The notes under the pieces: model-generated | What the model was told of the DNA's origin: nothing | The model's database searches: none | The model's input: the letters and a program-made list of their open reading frames with translations, nothing else | Made by a program: the position numbers and the translations under genes | Part shown: in pieces, positions 55,435 to 62,588 of the stretch | Position numbering within the stretch: position 1 is the first letter of the stretch | Layout of the letters: every line of letters begins with the position of its first letter | DNA from: Leucothrix arctica | Lineage (GTDB): Bacteria; Pseudomonadota; Gammaproteobacteria; Thiotrichales; Thiotrichaceae | Assembly (NCBI RefSeq): GCF_003172895.1 | Contig: NZ_QGKL01000042.1 | Span: 310,001 to 374,000, forward strand | Direction: 5' to 3' | DNA length: 64,000 nt

Positions 55435-55454
55435 GAAACATTTCTGAATCGCAA
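55435..55454. repeat. Copy 2 of the dispersed 20-base repeat
   Basis: GAAACATTTCTGAATCGCAA, differing from the copy at 49594-49613 at one position. Flanking bases are also partly alike (about 6 of the 10 preceding ones). Confidence 0.4.
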
Positions 55455-55537
55455 CACACCTGCTCAATACTATTTAAGATAGTATATGTAAGCCCAATTT
55501 CTTGTTCTAAAGACTTATTAACCACCCAAGGAACCCC

Positions 55538-56317
55538 ATGGATTTTGCGAGTTTTTCAGTCGAGCTATTGGCTCTGTTATTTGTTGTATCAGTTATTGCG
55601 GGCTTACTAGATACACTAGCTGGTGGAGGAGGTTTAATCACTCTTCCTGCGTTAATCCTGAGTGGCATACCACCCTTGGCAGCATTGGGGACTAATAAAC
55701 TGCAAGGTAGCATGGGGACGGCAACAGCGACTTACATGCTTATTAAGAAAAACAAAATAAGCCTGTCTGAAACTAAGCCGCTAATGATCTCGGCATTCAT
55801 TGGTTCTGTCATAGGAACAATCATCGTGCAATTTATTGATACTGATATTTTGTCTTTTGTAGTCCCAATTGTCCTGCTATTTATAGCCGTGTATTTTCTC
55901 ATTTCACCAAAGTCAAAACACCCCAGAGGCACAGCCTCAGTATCAGAACAGAAGTATAAAAACATTATTATTCCCTCGATTGGCGCTTACGATGGAATGT
56001 TTGGTCCTGGCACAGGCTCATTTTTTACTTTGGCGGGTGTATCTTGCAAAGGTCAGGAAATAATAACCTCAACGGCTATCGCTAAACCGCTTAACTTTTC
56101 AACCAATGTCGCGTCTTTGATTGTTTTTCTGGCGGCAGGTAAAGTTGTCTGGGTTGTCGGTATTCTAATGATGTTAGGTCAGTTTATTGGCGCATGGCTA
56201 GGTTCCCACTTGCTCTATAAAGTTAATCCTTCACATTTAAGATTTGTCGTTGTCTTCATGTGTACGGGGATGTTGATTAAGTATTCGTATGACATGGGCT
56301 GGCTAACATTCGCCTAG
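55538..56317 (+). CDS. TauE/SafE family anion exporter
   Basis: A 259-residue, roughly eight-helix membrane protein of the TauE/SafE family (sulfite, sulfoacetate or other organic anion export). 'IAGLLDTLAGGGGLITLPALIL' (shortened) with the Gly-rich helix, 'LGTNKLQGSMGTATATYM', and the second half copy 'DGMFGPGTGSFFTL' are typical. An AAGGA element lies six bases before the ATG. The cargo is unknown; no sulfur-metabolism genes are adjacent. Confidence 0.85.
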   Translation: MDFASFSVELLALLFVVSVIAGLLDTLAGGGGLITLPALILSGIPPLAALGTNKLQGSMGTATATYMLIKKNKISLSETKPLMISAFIGSVIGTIIVQFIDTDILSFVVPIVLLFIAVYFLISPKSKHPRGTASVSEQKYKNIIIPSIGAYDGMFGPGTGSFFTLAGVSCKGQEIITSTAIAKPLNFSTNVASLIVFLAAGKVVWVVGILMMLGQFIGAWLGSHLLYKVNPSHLRFVVVFMCTGMLIKYSYDMGWLTFA

Positions 56318-56327
56318 TGATTTCCAA

Positions 56328-56361
56328 CAAAAATGCCCCTGTTCATTACGAACAAGGGCAT
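56328..56361 (-). terminator. Intrinsic terminator of the ohr operon
   Basis: A 12-base stem with one mismatch (56333-56344 with 56350-56361) is followed, reading the minus strand, by T5 (56332-56328). It is correctly placed for the minus-strand ohr gene, which ends at 56394, and could also act weakly on the convergent TauE/SafE gene. Confidence 0.85.
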
Positions 56362-56393
56362 GATCAACTCACCTAATCACTCAGGTTAGCGAC

Positions 56394-56822
56394 TTATAGA
56401 ACGTTTAAAATTACTTCTATATTGCCTCTAGTTGCGTTTGAGTAAGGGCATACAACATGCGCTTTCTCAACCAAGTCTTGAGCGGTTACTTTATCGATAT
56501 CGCCTAAGAAAATATCCAATTCTGCTGCAATACCAAAGCCATTTTCGATAGGGCCGATTGATACTCTAGCATTCACATAAGAGTCTTCTGGCAGCTTAAT
56601 CTTCGCTTCACCCATGACTACTTTTAATGCTCCGATAAAGCATGCAGAGTAACCAGCAGCAAATAATTGCTCAGGGTTTGTACCTTCGCCACCCGCGCCA
56701 CCTAAACCTTTTGGTGTAGATAGCGATACGTCTAAGTGACCGTCATTTGATTTTGAAGCGCCGTCACGGCCGCCTGTTGTGCTTACTTCAGCCGTATATA
56801 GGACTGTTTTTAATACGTTCAT
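56394..56822 (-). CDS. ohr: Organic hydroperoxide resistance protein Ohr
   Basis: A 142-residue OsmC-fold thiol peroxidase that reduces organic (lipid) hydroperoxides. The two catalytic cysteines are C61 ('AAGYSACFIGALKVV') and C125 ('AHVVCPYSNATRGNIEV'), and 'VSLSTPKGLGGAGGEGTNPEQL' (shortened) is the Ohr rather than OsmC version. It is the second gene of a minus-strand pair with a DJ-1/PfpI gene (15 bases apart). A LysR gene is divergent from the pair instead of the usual MarR-type OhrR. Confidence 0.95.
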   Translation of the reverse strand: MNVLKTVLYTAEVSTTGGRDGASKSNDGHLDVSLSTPKGLGGAGGEGTNPEQLFAAGYSACFIGALKVVMGEAKIKLPEDSYVNARVSIGPIENGFGIAAELDIFLGDIDKVTAQDLVEKAHVVCPYSNATRGNIEVILNVL

Positions 56823-56837
56823 AGTTCACCTATTTAA

Positions 56838-57512
56838 TTACTTAGCTAAATGCTTTGCTACTGCAACACCGACAGCGTGTGCGCTTGTAGGGTTCTGACC
56901 AGTAATAACACGGTCATCTTCGATCACAAACTCGCCCCAAGGCTGTACTTTATTGTAACGTGCCGCTACACGAGTCAATGACTCTTCTAGTAGGAACGGA
57001 ATGTCGTTGATTGTGCCGAAGTCGATTTCTTCTTCACGAGTAAAACCAGTCACAGACTTATTCGCTAGTAGCTTGTCGCCATTACTTAGCGTGATCGGAA
57101 GTAGTGCGCCCGGGCCGTGACATACCGCAGAGATAATGCCGCCATCTTCATAGTGCTTAGCGCTTAGTGCTGCGAAGTCTTCGTTAGTCGCTAGGTCAGA
57201 CAGCAAGCCGAATCCACCTGGGTAAAACACTGCGTCATAGTCTTCAATGTTGATTTGAGACACTGGGATAGTGTTGTTGATGCGGTTTGTGAACTCTTCA
57301 TTGCTTAAGATCGTGTCGTTAACCGTGTCACCTTCAACGTCTGTTCCATAAAGTGGTGCTTTACCACCGTGAATAGACGCGATGTCATATTCTATACCTG
57401 CCTCTAGGAACACGCTTAGTGCATGAGTTAGCTCTGGTGCATATGTACCGTTAGCTTGATCAGTTGTGCCTAGTGTTGCGTGGTTTGTTACTGGGATAAG
57501 AATCTTTTTCAT
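56838..57512 (-). CDS. DJ-1/PfpI family protein
   Basis: A 224-residue protein of the DJ-1/PfpI superfamily, with the nucleophile elbow 'IISAVCHGPGALLPITL' (C131, H132). 'MKKILIPVTNHATLG' at the start and 'YDIASIHGGKAPLYG' resemble the Hsp31/YajL-like or ThiJ-type group (possible glyoxalase III or deglycase activity). The start is ATG 57512, preceded by AAAGGA; a longer frame from 57617 would add 35 residues with no such site. It is first in the operon with ohr, which suggests a role in oxidative or carbonyl stress. Confidence 0.85.
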   Translation of the reverse strand: MKKILIPVTNHATLGTTDQANGTYAPELTHALSVFLEAGIEYDIASIHGGKAPLYGTDVEGDTVNDTILSNEEFTNRINNTIPVSQINIEDYDAVFYPGGFGLLSDLATNEDFAALSAKHYEDGGIISAVCHGPGALLPITLSNGDKLLANKSVTGFTREEEIDFGTINDIPFLLEESLTRVAARYNKVQPWGEFVIEDDRVITGQNPTSAHAVGVAVAKHLAK

Positions 57513-57596
57513 GGTGTTGTCCTTTATGTTGTTAGCTGATCTCTTGAGCGATGGATGTATCTTAATAGCAAGCAGCATTGACAACAATATAGTGAA

Positions 57597-57617
57597 ATGG
57601 CAAATTACTATTGCCAT
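57597..57617. promoter_or_regulatory. Candidate LysR operator between the PfpI and LysR genes
   Basis: ATGGCA (57597-57602) and TGCCAT (57612-57617) form a perfect inverted repeat with a 9-base spacer, close to the T-N11-A geometry of LysR sites. It lies 24 bases before the LysR start and about 85 bases before the PfpI start. Confidence 0.55.
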
Positions 57618-57640
57618 ATAGCAACAATAGAGAAGGTGTT

Positions 57641-58516
57641 ATGGATAATTTCGAAGGCATTATTGAGTTTGTCAGTGTTGCCGAGAGTCAGGGGTTTTCT
57701 GCGTCAGCTAAACAGCTTGGCTGTAGTACTAGTCATGTGAGTCGCCAAATCTCTAAATTAGAGAAGCGATTAGGCTGTGCTTTGTTTGCAAGGACGACTC
57801 GTTTAGTCAGCCTGACACCCATTGGTTTAAACTATTACCACCAATGCAGAGATCTGGTGACGGGACTTCATCAAGCCAATGAGCAAGTCACGACTCAACA
57901 ACTGACACTCGTGGGTACTTTACGTATCAGTGCAGCGGGTACGTTTGCTGAGCAGCAAGTCGCTCCTGCGCTTATGCAATTTGCTTTGCTACATCCTGAG
58001 TTATCCATTGAAATCGACTTTAACAGTCGAAATGTTAACCTTGTTGAGGACGGCATCGACTTTGCCATTCGCTACGGTAAGTTAGAAGACTCGGGCTTAG
58101 TCGCACGTAAATTACAAGCTCACCCAATGATGGCGGTCGCAAGTAAAGGCTACATAGAACAGTACGGTGAGCCTAAAAACCCTAATAGCCTAAAAAATCA
58201 TAGCTGCATTATTGCTAATAATGATCACTGGTTATTTGAGCATGACGGCCAACCACAGAATATAAAAGTGCAGGGTAGGTGGAAGAGTAATAATGCACAT
58301 GCGGTAGTGAATGCTTGTGAGCACGGTTTGGGCATTGCTTATATGCCGCAGCATAACTTCTTACCGTCAGTTGAGCGTGGTGATTTGGTGTCGGTACTTA
58401 AAGATTATTGGCACAGTGACTCGCACAGTTGGGTGGTGTATCAGAACCGACGCTTTCTACCGATGCGGGCACGTATGGCGATTGATTACTTGGTTGAGAA
58501 CCTTTCCAAGCCTTAA
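57641..58516 (+). CDS. LysR family regulator of the divergent DJ-1/ohr operon
   Basis: A 291-residue regulator of the 'MDNFEGIIEFVSVAESQGFS' type. The helix-turn-helix is 'AKQLGCSTSHVSRQISKLEKRL' (shortened), and a substrate-binding domain follows. ATG 57641 has AAGG six bases upstream; a start at 57611 would lie inside the operator. The divergent layout and shared palindrome make it the likely regulator of the DJ-1/ohr pair, responding to peroxide or an electrophile. This is inference. Confidence 0.85.
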   Translation: MDNFEGIIEFVSVAESQGFSASAKQLGCSTSHVSRQISKLEKRLGCALFARTTRLVSLTPIGLNYYHQCRDLVTGLHQANEQVTTQQLTLVGTLRISAAGTFAEQQVAPALMQFALLHPELSIEIDFNSRNVNLVEDGIDFAIRYGKLEDSGLVARKLQAHPMMAVASKGYIEQYGEPKNPNSLKNHSCIIANNDHWLFEHDGQPQNIKVQGRWKSNNAHAVVNACEHGLGIAYMPQHNFLPSVERGDLVSVLKDYWHSDSHSWVVYQNRRFLPMRARMAIDYLVENLSKP

Positions 58517-58666
58517 AGCTTGTTGGTATCGAACTCTTTGTATAGAAAGTACCACTAATAAATAGTTGATTAACTCCATTAACAACATGCAGTAGAGATC
58601 AAGGTACATTCAAGATATCCTCTTCGTCCGTGACACTCCGTGTTTTAGTAATATATAGATGAATCT

Positions 58667-59506
58667 ATGAGTAATAAATTGAGTCCTGTAGAGCAACTAA
58701 TGGCTATAAAAGGCGAAGCAGAGAGCATTGCGTATGACTCTGAGCGTGATCGTTTTAATATGCCTCATGCGGCTGAGACGAACATTAGTAATGCGTTAAA
58801 TGCGAACCGTATTGTTATAGATGGAAAGGATTTTGCCATTGCGACTCAGTTCCCACTTGATCAGCAGATAGAAGCTCAACTTCAATTGCTGATAGACAAC
58901 CAGACGCCCGTGTTAGTTGTTTTAGCGAGTATAAATGATATTCAGAATAATCAATTGATTGAGTACTTTAAAGGCTCAGCCACTTATGGCGCCATCCAAA
59001 CACAGTCTAAGTTTTTAGATTACGTTGATCTAGATAGCATCATAGAAGCGAAAATATTTAATTTGTCGGTTAGTGGCTATAAAGAGTCATTAGAAATACA
59101 GGTAATCCATGTCCATAACTGGCCTGATCATCGAACAGTAAGTACCGAAGTGACTACAAATTTAGTGTCATTAATCGAGTCTAAGATTGAACAGAGCATG
59201 ACTGCGTTTAAAAAAGATCAGAGCCCAACAATAAGTGATTTAGCGAAAGCACTGCCTGTCATGCATTGTAAAGCAGGGGTAGGCCGTACAGGTCAGACAC
59301 TCGCGGCAATGGCAATGAAACAGTTTCCTGAGTTATCGTTGGCTTCGATTATTAAAGACTTAAGACGGTCGCGTAATAACAAAACCATTCAAACACCTCA
59401 GCAAATGAAGACGCTGATGGAGCTGGATGAGATGCGCTCCAAGTCTCAAGCAAAGACACAGAAAAAACAGTCACGTTCGTGGCGCTCATTATTTGGTAAA
59501 AAATAG
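58667..59506 (+). CDS. YopH-like protein tyrosine phosphatase
   Basis: A 279-residue protein matching the catalytic domain of Yersinia YopH and Salmonella SptP over nearly its whole length. The P-loop HCx5R is 'VMHCKAGVGRTGQ' (C201, R207), the WPD loop is 'VHNWPDHRTVSTEV' (152-154), and 'FPLDQQIEAQLQLLIDNQTPVLVVLAS' (shortened), 'FKGSATYGAI' and 'LNANRIV' align with matching YopH segments. The N-terminal secretion and chaperone-binding part of YopH is missing, and no type III secretion genes are in the window. The C-terminal tail is Lys/Gln/Ser-rich ('KSQAKTQKKQSRSWRSLFG'). It may act inside the cell on bacterial phosphotyrosine, or be exported by another route. Confidence 0.85.
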   Translation: MSNKLSPVEQLMAIKGEAESIAYDSERDRFNMPHAAETNISNALNANRIVIDGKDFAIATQFPLDQQIEAQLQLLIDNQTPVLVVLASINDIQNNQLIEYFKGSATYGAIQTQSKFLDYVDLDSIIEAKIFNLSVSGYKESLEIQVIHVHNWPDHRTVSTEVTTNLVSLIESKIEQSMTAFKKDQSPTISDLAKALPVMHCKAGVGRTGQTLAAMAMKQFPELSLASIIKDLRRSRNNKTIQTPQQMKTLMELDEMRSKSQAKTQKKQSRSWRSLFGKK

Positions 59507-59525
59507 TACTCCTGAAAGTCTGTTA

Positions 59526-60236
59526 TTAAGAGTGCTTAGGAAGCAGATAGCGCCAGTAAAGCACTATAAGCATCCCAATAAGCGCACCTCCTAAATGGGC
59601 AGAGTGTGCGACCATAAAACGGCCAAACGGCGAAAAGCCTGTTAGTTGTAATATTAAGTCGATGCTTACTAATCCCAGAACAAAGTACTTGGCTACTATT
59701 GGGAATGGGAGCAAACGAAATGACACCTTTGCGTTGGGATAGCGCATTCCAAGCGCAACGATTACCCCATATAAAGCACCGGAAGCGCCAACGACTTCTG
59801 TTCGGTACATGCGAGATAACTGACGAGTCATGGTTTGATAAGTGTAATTCCCTGAAAGTGCTTGAACATTGCTTTCAAGCGCTTCAATAGCACTAACTAT
59901 TGCAAGCCCTTTTGAGTATTCGTAACCCTCGACCAAGGTGTAGATAACTCCTGAGCCAATACCTGCCAAAATATAAAGTATTACAAATCGTTTGCTGCCA
60001 AACGCCCGCTCTACAGCGCAGCCAAAGAAGAATAGCCCCGCCATGTTTAAGGTGAGGTGCATCACCCCATGGTGCATAAACATACCCGTGAGATATTGCC
60101 AAACCGCGTATTTTTCATTGGCCGGTAAGTACAAGCCGAGCAGTTCAGTCATATCGTAAGGCATCACACGGCTGAATAAAAACAGTGCAATATTAATCAC
60201 TATTAAAATACGTACAGCGGGTGTCATATTGTTCAT
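59526..60236 (-). CDS. Rhomboid family intramembrane serine protease
   Basis: A 236-residue, roughly six-helix protein. The catalytic dyad is S152 in 'VVGASGALYGVI' (GxSG) and H214 in 'HSAHLGGALIG'. 'YLTGMFMHHGVMHLTLNMAGLFFFG' (shortened) carries the conserved HxxxN region of helix 2. It would cut membrane proteins near their transmembrane helix. The insert of about 30 residues before the catalytic helix (about 115-146, EALESNVQALSGNY) is longer than in many bacterial rhomboids. It stands alone, divergent from the peroxiredoxin gene. Confidence 0.9.
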   Translation of the reverse strand: MNNMTPAVRILIVINIALFLFSRVMPYDMTELLGLYLPANEKYAVWQYLTGMFMHHGVMHLTLNMAGLFFFGCAVERAFGSKRFVILYILAGIGSGVIYTLVEGYEYSKGLAIVSAIEALESNVQALSGNYTYQTMTRQLSRMYRTEVVGASGALYGVIVALGMRYPNAKVSFRLLPFPIVAKYFVLGLVSIDLILQLTGFSPFGRFMVAHSAHLGGALIGMLIVLYWRYLLPKHS

Positions 60237-60476
60237 AAAATAGCAGTCGACTTGATTGGGGTATTTTTCGTTTTTAGTAGTACGACACAGGACAAATGCA
60301 TCAGTACTTAACGTTGTTAGTTGTTAAATCTAACTATACCTGCTGTCTACAGTTTGTGGGTAATACGGATAGTTAACGATTAGCAATTATATTTACCTTA
60401 CTTGATAAATATCAATGTGCTCAATATAGGGCAGACTATAGTTAAAGGCTAATAACCTACAACCGAGTATAAAATT

Positions 60477-61130
60477 ATGTCTATTCGTATTAATGATGTT
60501 GCACCTGATTTCACTGTAGATTCAACGGCAGGTGAGCTTAACCTTCACGATTGGATTGGCGACAGCTACGCGATCCTTTTCTCACACCCTAAAGATTTTA
60601 CGCCTGTATGTACGACAGAGTTTGGTGCTGTTTCTCAACTAGTACCAGAGTTTAACAAGCGTAACACTAAGGTTATGGGCGTATCTGTAGACACTGTTGA
60701 AGAGCATGTGAAGTGGAAGCGTGACATTGAGTCTTTTTCTGGTGCTCCTGCTGATTTCCCAATCATCGACGACACGACTTTGTTTGTGTCTAAGCTTTAT
60801 GACATGTTACCCGCTGATGCATACATGCCAGACGGTCGTACACCTGCTGATAGCGCAACTGTACGTACTGTTTTCATCATTGGGCCAGACAAGAAAGTTC
60901 GTCTAACGATGTCATACCCTATGGCTGTTGGCCGTAACTTTGCTGAGATTTTACGTGCGCTAGATGCAATCCAAATTACAGATGGTGCGTCAATTGCAAC
61001 ACCTGCAAACTGGGTACCAGGTCAAGACGTGATCGTTGGTCTTGGTTTAAGTGATGAGCAAGGTAAAGAGCAGTTCGGCGACCTAGATATCAAACTGCCT
61101 TACCTACGTTTCGCTAAAGCGCCTAAGTAA
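60477..61130 (+). CDS. 1-Cys peroxiredoxin (Prx6 type)
   Basis: A 217-residue peroxiredoxin. The peroxidatic cysteine C45 lies in 'HPKDFTPVCTTEFGAV', and 'SYPMAVGRNFAEILRALDA' with 'TPANWVPGQDVIVG' place it in the 1-Cys/Prx6 subgroup, which has a long C-terminal domain and no fixed resolving cysteine. It reduces H2O2 and lipid or alkyl hydroperoxides. The gene stands alone with a long terminator hairpin downstream. Confidence 0.95.
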   Translation: MSIRINDVAPDFTVDSTAGELNLHDWIGDSYAILFSHPKDFTPVCTTEFGAVSQLVPEFNKRNTKVMGVSVDTVEEHVKWKRDIESFSGAPADFPIIDDTTLFVSKLYDMLPADAYMPDGRTPADSATVRTVFIIGPDKKVRLTMSYPMAVGRNFAEILRALDAIQITDGASIATPANWVPGQDVIVGLGLSDEQGKEQFGDLDIKLPYLRFAKAPK

Positions 61131-61161
61131 GTCATTATTTATTAAATAAGACTTACTGAGA

Positions 61162-61227
61162 ACGTCAGCGTTAATTGTAACTAGCAACTGTGAAGGGTCT
61201 AGTAAAACAATTAGCGCTGGCGTTTTT
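61162..61227 (+). terminator. Long-loop terminator of the peroxiredoxin gene
   Basis: A 16-base stem with two G-T wobbles (61162-61177 with 61208-61223) encloses a 30-base loop and is followed by T5. The loop is unusually long for an intrinsic terminator. Confidence 0.65.
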
Positions 61228-61379
61228 GCGTTTAAAGGCTGGTAATTTCTTTGTCATAGTCCATAACTTTAGCCGCCCAATCCCAATGTTTACTGACGGC
61301 CTCACTATTATGCTTAAATAGACGTAACTAAGTCGCATTAAAGCATGCTTTTTTCATGAAAAGAGTTAAGGGTAATTTG

Positions 61380-61643
61380 ATGTCTTGTTGGGAATATGAA
61401 ATTACTAATTGTGAGCATGATGAGTTGATGTTGTATATGGAAATGAAAAAGAGGGACCATGGAGTCATTATAAAGATGAATGAGCACCCTCAATCACAAG
61501 GTACTGATATTACGATTAATAGTTTAGTGGATTATTTAAGGTATAAAGGAAACGTCGAAAATATTCGCACTTGGATTGCTAAAAATCACCCTGATCAATA
61601 CGCTAAATTTGAGCAGCTTTACCCAGATGGTAGTGAGTGGTAG
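61380..61643 (+). CDS. Small protein of unknown function
   Basis: An 87-residue soluble protein with no recognised family. The start at ATG 61380 is preferred because AAGGG lies a suitable distance upstream; an ATG at 61356 would add eight residues with no such site. The sequence is acidic at the N-terminus ('SCWEYEITNCEHDELMLYME') and ends 'EQLYPDGSEW'. A Trp- and Tyr-containing C-terminal half ('RTWIAKNHPDQYAKFEQ') suggests a folded helical domain. No neighbour explains it. Confidence 0.55.
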   Translation: MSCWEYEITNCEHDELMLYMEMKKRDHGVIIKMNEHPQSQGTDITINSLVDYLRYKGNVENIRTWIAKNHPDQYAKFEQLYPDGSEW

Positions 61644-61668
61644 CCATGTACAATATTTTCTTTCGTAT

Positions 61669-62100
61669 TCAACCCATCAGTTTATTAATTTCGCTGAAAT
61701 AACCGGGAAGGACTTCTGATAAGCATGAAGCACCTTTTTCAGTTAGCGCTATTTTCTTTGATCTCTTATCCTCTTCATCATTACTTGAAGTAAGTAAACC
61801 ATCTTCAACTAACTTTTTTAGTGTCCTTGTTAAGACTGGTCTTGATACATCAAGCCGTGTGGCTATTTCGTGAGCATAAAGACTACTTCTATTTGCTTCA
61901 CGATCAATAACGATAAGTATCAAAAATCTAAGCTGAGAAAGATTATGAGCTGAGAAATAGGTTTCTATATTTCTTACTAATAGACTAGCTTTTCTCATTA
62001 CCCTGAGAGCTTCTTCGATCGAATCTTTTTCATGAGTAGATAAATGACCTGTATATTTATCTATCATTGCCTTTGTTGGCAATTCCTTTAAAAAGAACAC
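61669..62100 (-). CDS. MarR family transcriptional regulator
   Basis: A 143-residue winged-helix regulator. The DNA-binding part has 'EIATRLDVSRPVLTRTLKKLVE' (shortened) followed by the wing with 'LLTSSNDEEDKRSKKIALTEKG' (shortened). The start is GTG 62100 or ATG 62067; neither has a good ribosome-binding site. It lies 4 bases downstream of the quinol-monooxygenase-like gene on the same strand, and a palindrome upstream of that gene is a likely binding site. Control by a quinone or phenolic compound is a reasonable guess. Confidence 0.85.
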   Translation of the reverse strand: MFFLKELPTKAMIDKYTGHLSTHEKDSIEEALRVMRKASLLVRNIETYFSAHNLSQLRFLILIVIDREANRSSLYAHEIATRLDVSRPVLTRTLKKLVEDGLLTSSNDEEDKRSKKIALTEKGASCLSEVLPGYFSEINKLMG

Positions 62101-62104
62101 GCCC

Positions 62105-62395
62105 TTATGCTAGTTTCATAAGCTTAGTAATTTCTGGTGTTACAGCTAACCAAGATTTGTACGCTTCAAAAACAGCTTTTGTGTAATCCATCGAATGATG
62201 AAGCTCTAGAGCCTCATCACTAGCCCACTCTTCGTATAAATATAAACTACCACTTCCATCTTGATGAAGTGTGAACTCTATGCAACCAGATTCATTGCGA
62301 GTTTGTGGGATAATTTCTGTGATGGCGTCTCTTGCAGCGTCAAAAAATTCATTCTTTGGAGTTATCTTTGCAAAGATAAAAGTGTGCTTATTCAT
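62105..62395 (-). CDS. Antibiotic biosynthesis monooxygenase (ABM) domain protein, YgiN-like
   Basis: A 96-residue single-domain ABM protein. 'FIFAKITPKNEFFDAARDAI' starts the ferredoxin-like fold, then 'RNESGCIEFTLHQDGSGSLYLYEEWASDEAL' (shortened) and 'HHSMDYTKAVF' are typical of YgiN/LsrG-type quinol monooxygenases or heme-free electrophile-handling proteins. It is the first gene of an operon with a MarR regulator and is divergent from an FAD monooxygenase. Confidence 0.8.
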   Translation of the reverse strand: MNKHTFIFAKITPKNEFFDAARDAITEIIPQTRNESGCIEFTLHQDGSGSLYLYEEWASDEALELHHSMDYTKAVFEAYKSWLAVTPEITKLMKLA

Positions 62396-62420
62396 GACTT
62401 TGTCTCGTTTGATTTAAATA

Positions 62421-62438
62421 TAGTTACCATGATAACTA
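62421..62438. promoter_or_regulatory. Candidate MarR operator
   Basis: TAGTTA (62421-62426) and TAACTA (62433-62438) form a perfect inverted repeat around 6 bases. TTTAAA flanks it on both sides. It lies 26 bases before the ABM gene start and about 150 bases before the divergent FAD monooxygenase. Confidence 0.55.
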
Positions 62439-62588
62439 GTTTAAATGCCAAGTCAATTGAAACTAGGTACTTTTACGTTAACCCTTTTATGCTTCATTTA
62501 ATTTGAAACTGAGCTGTGATATCACTGTTTCTATATCACTACCTCGTAAATCTGATATCGTTCACCAAACTAATCGGAAGTGAACATC

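Larger units (their letters stand above)
54993..55537. other. Long intergenic region between pyc and the TauE/SafE gene
   Basis: About 545 bases between divergent genes. It contains a possible 36-codon frame on the minus strand (55103-55213) and a copy of the 20-base dispersed repeat (55435-55454). The rest shows no recognised coding or structural signal; it should carry both promoters. Confidence 0.4.

Noticed and set aside
58667-60236. Type III secretion effector island around the YopH-like gene
   Set aside because: No secretion apparatus, chaperone or mobile element genes occur near it; the neighbours are ordinary.
60365-60450. ATAG/CTAT elements upstream of the peroxiredoxin gene as an OxyR site
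   Set aside because: The half-sites do not have the ATAG-N7-CTAT spacing (6 bases here) and the second pair is incomplete.
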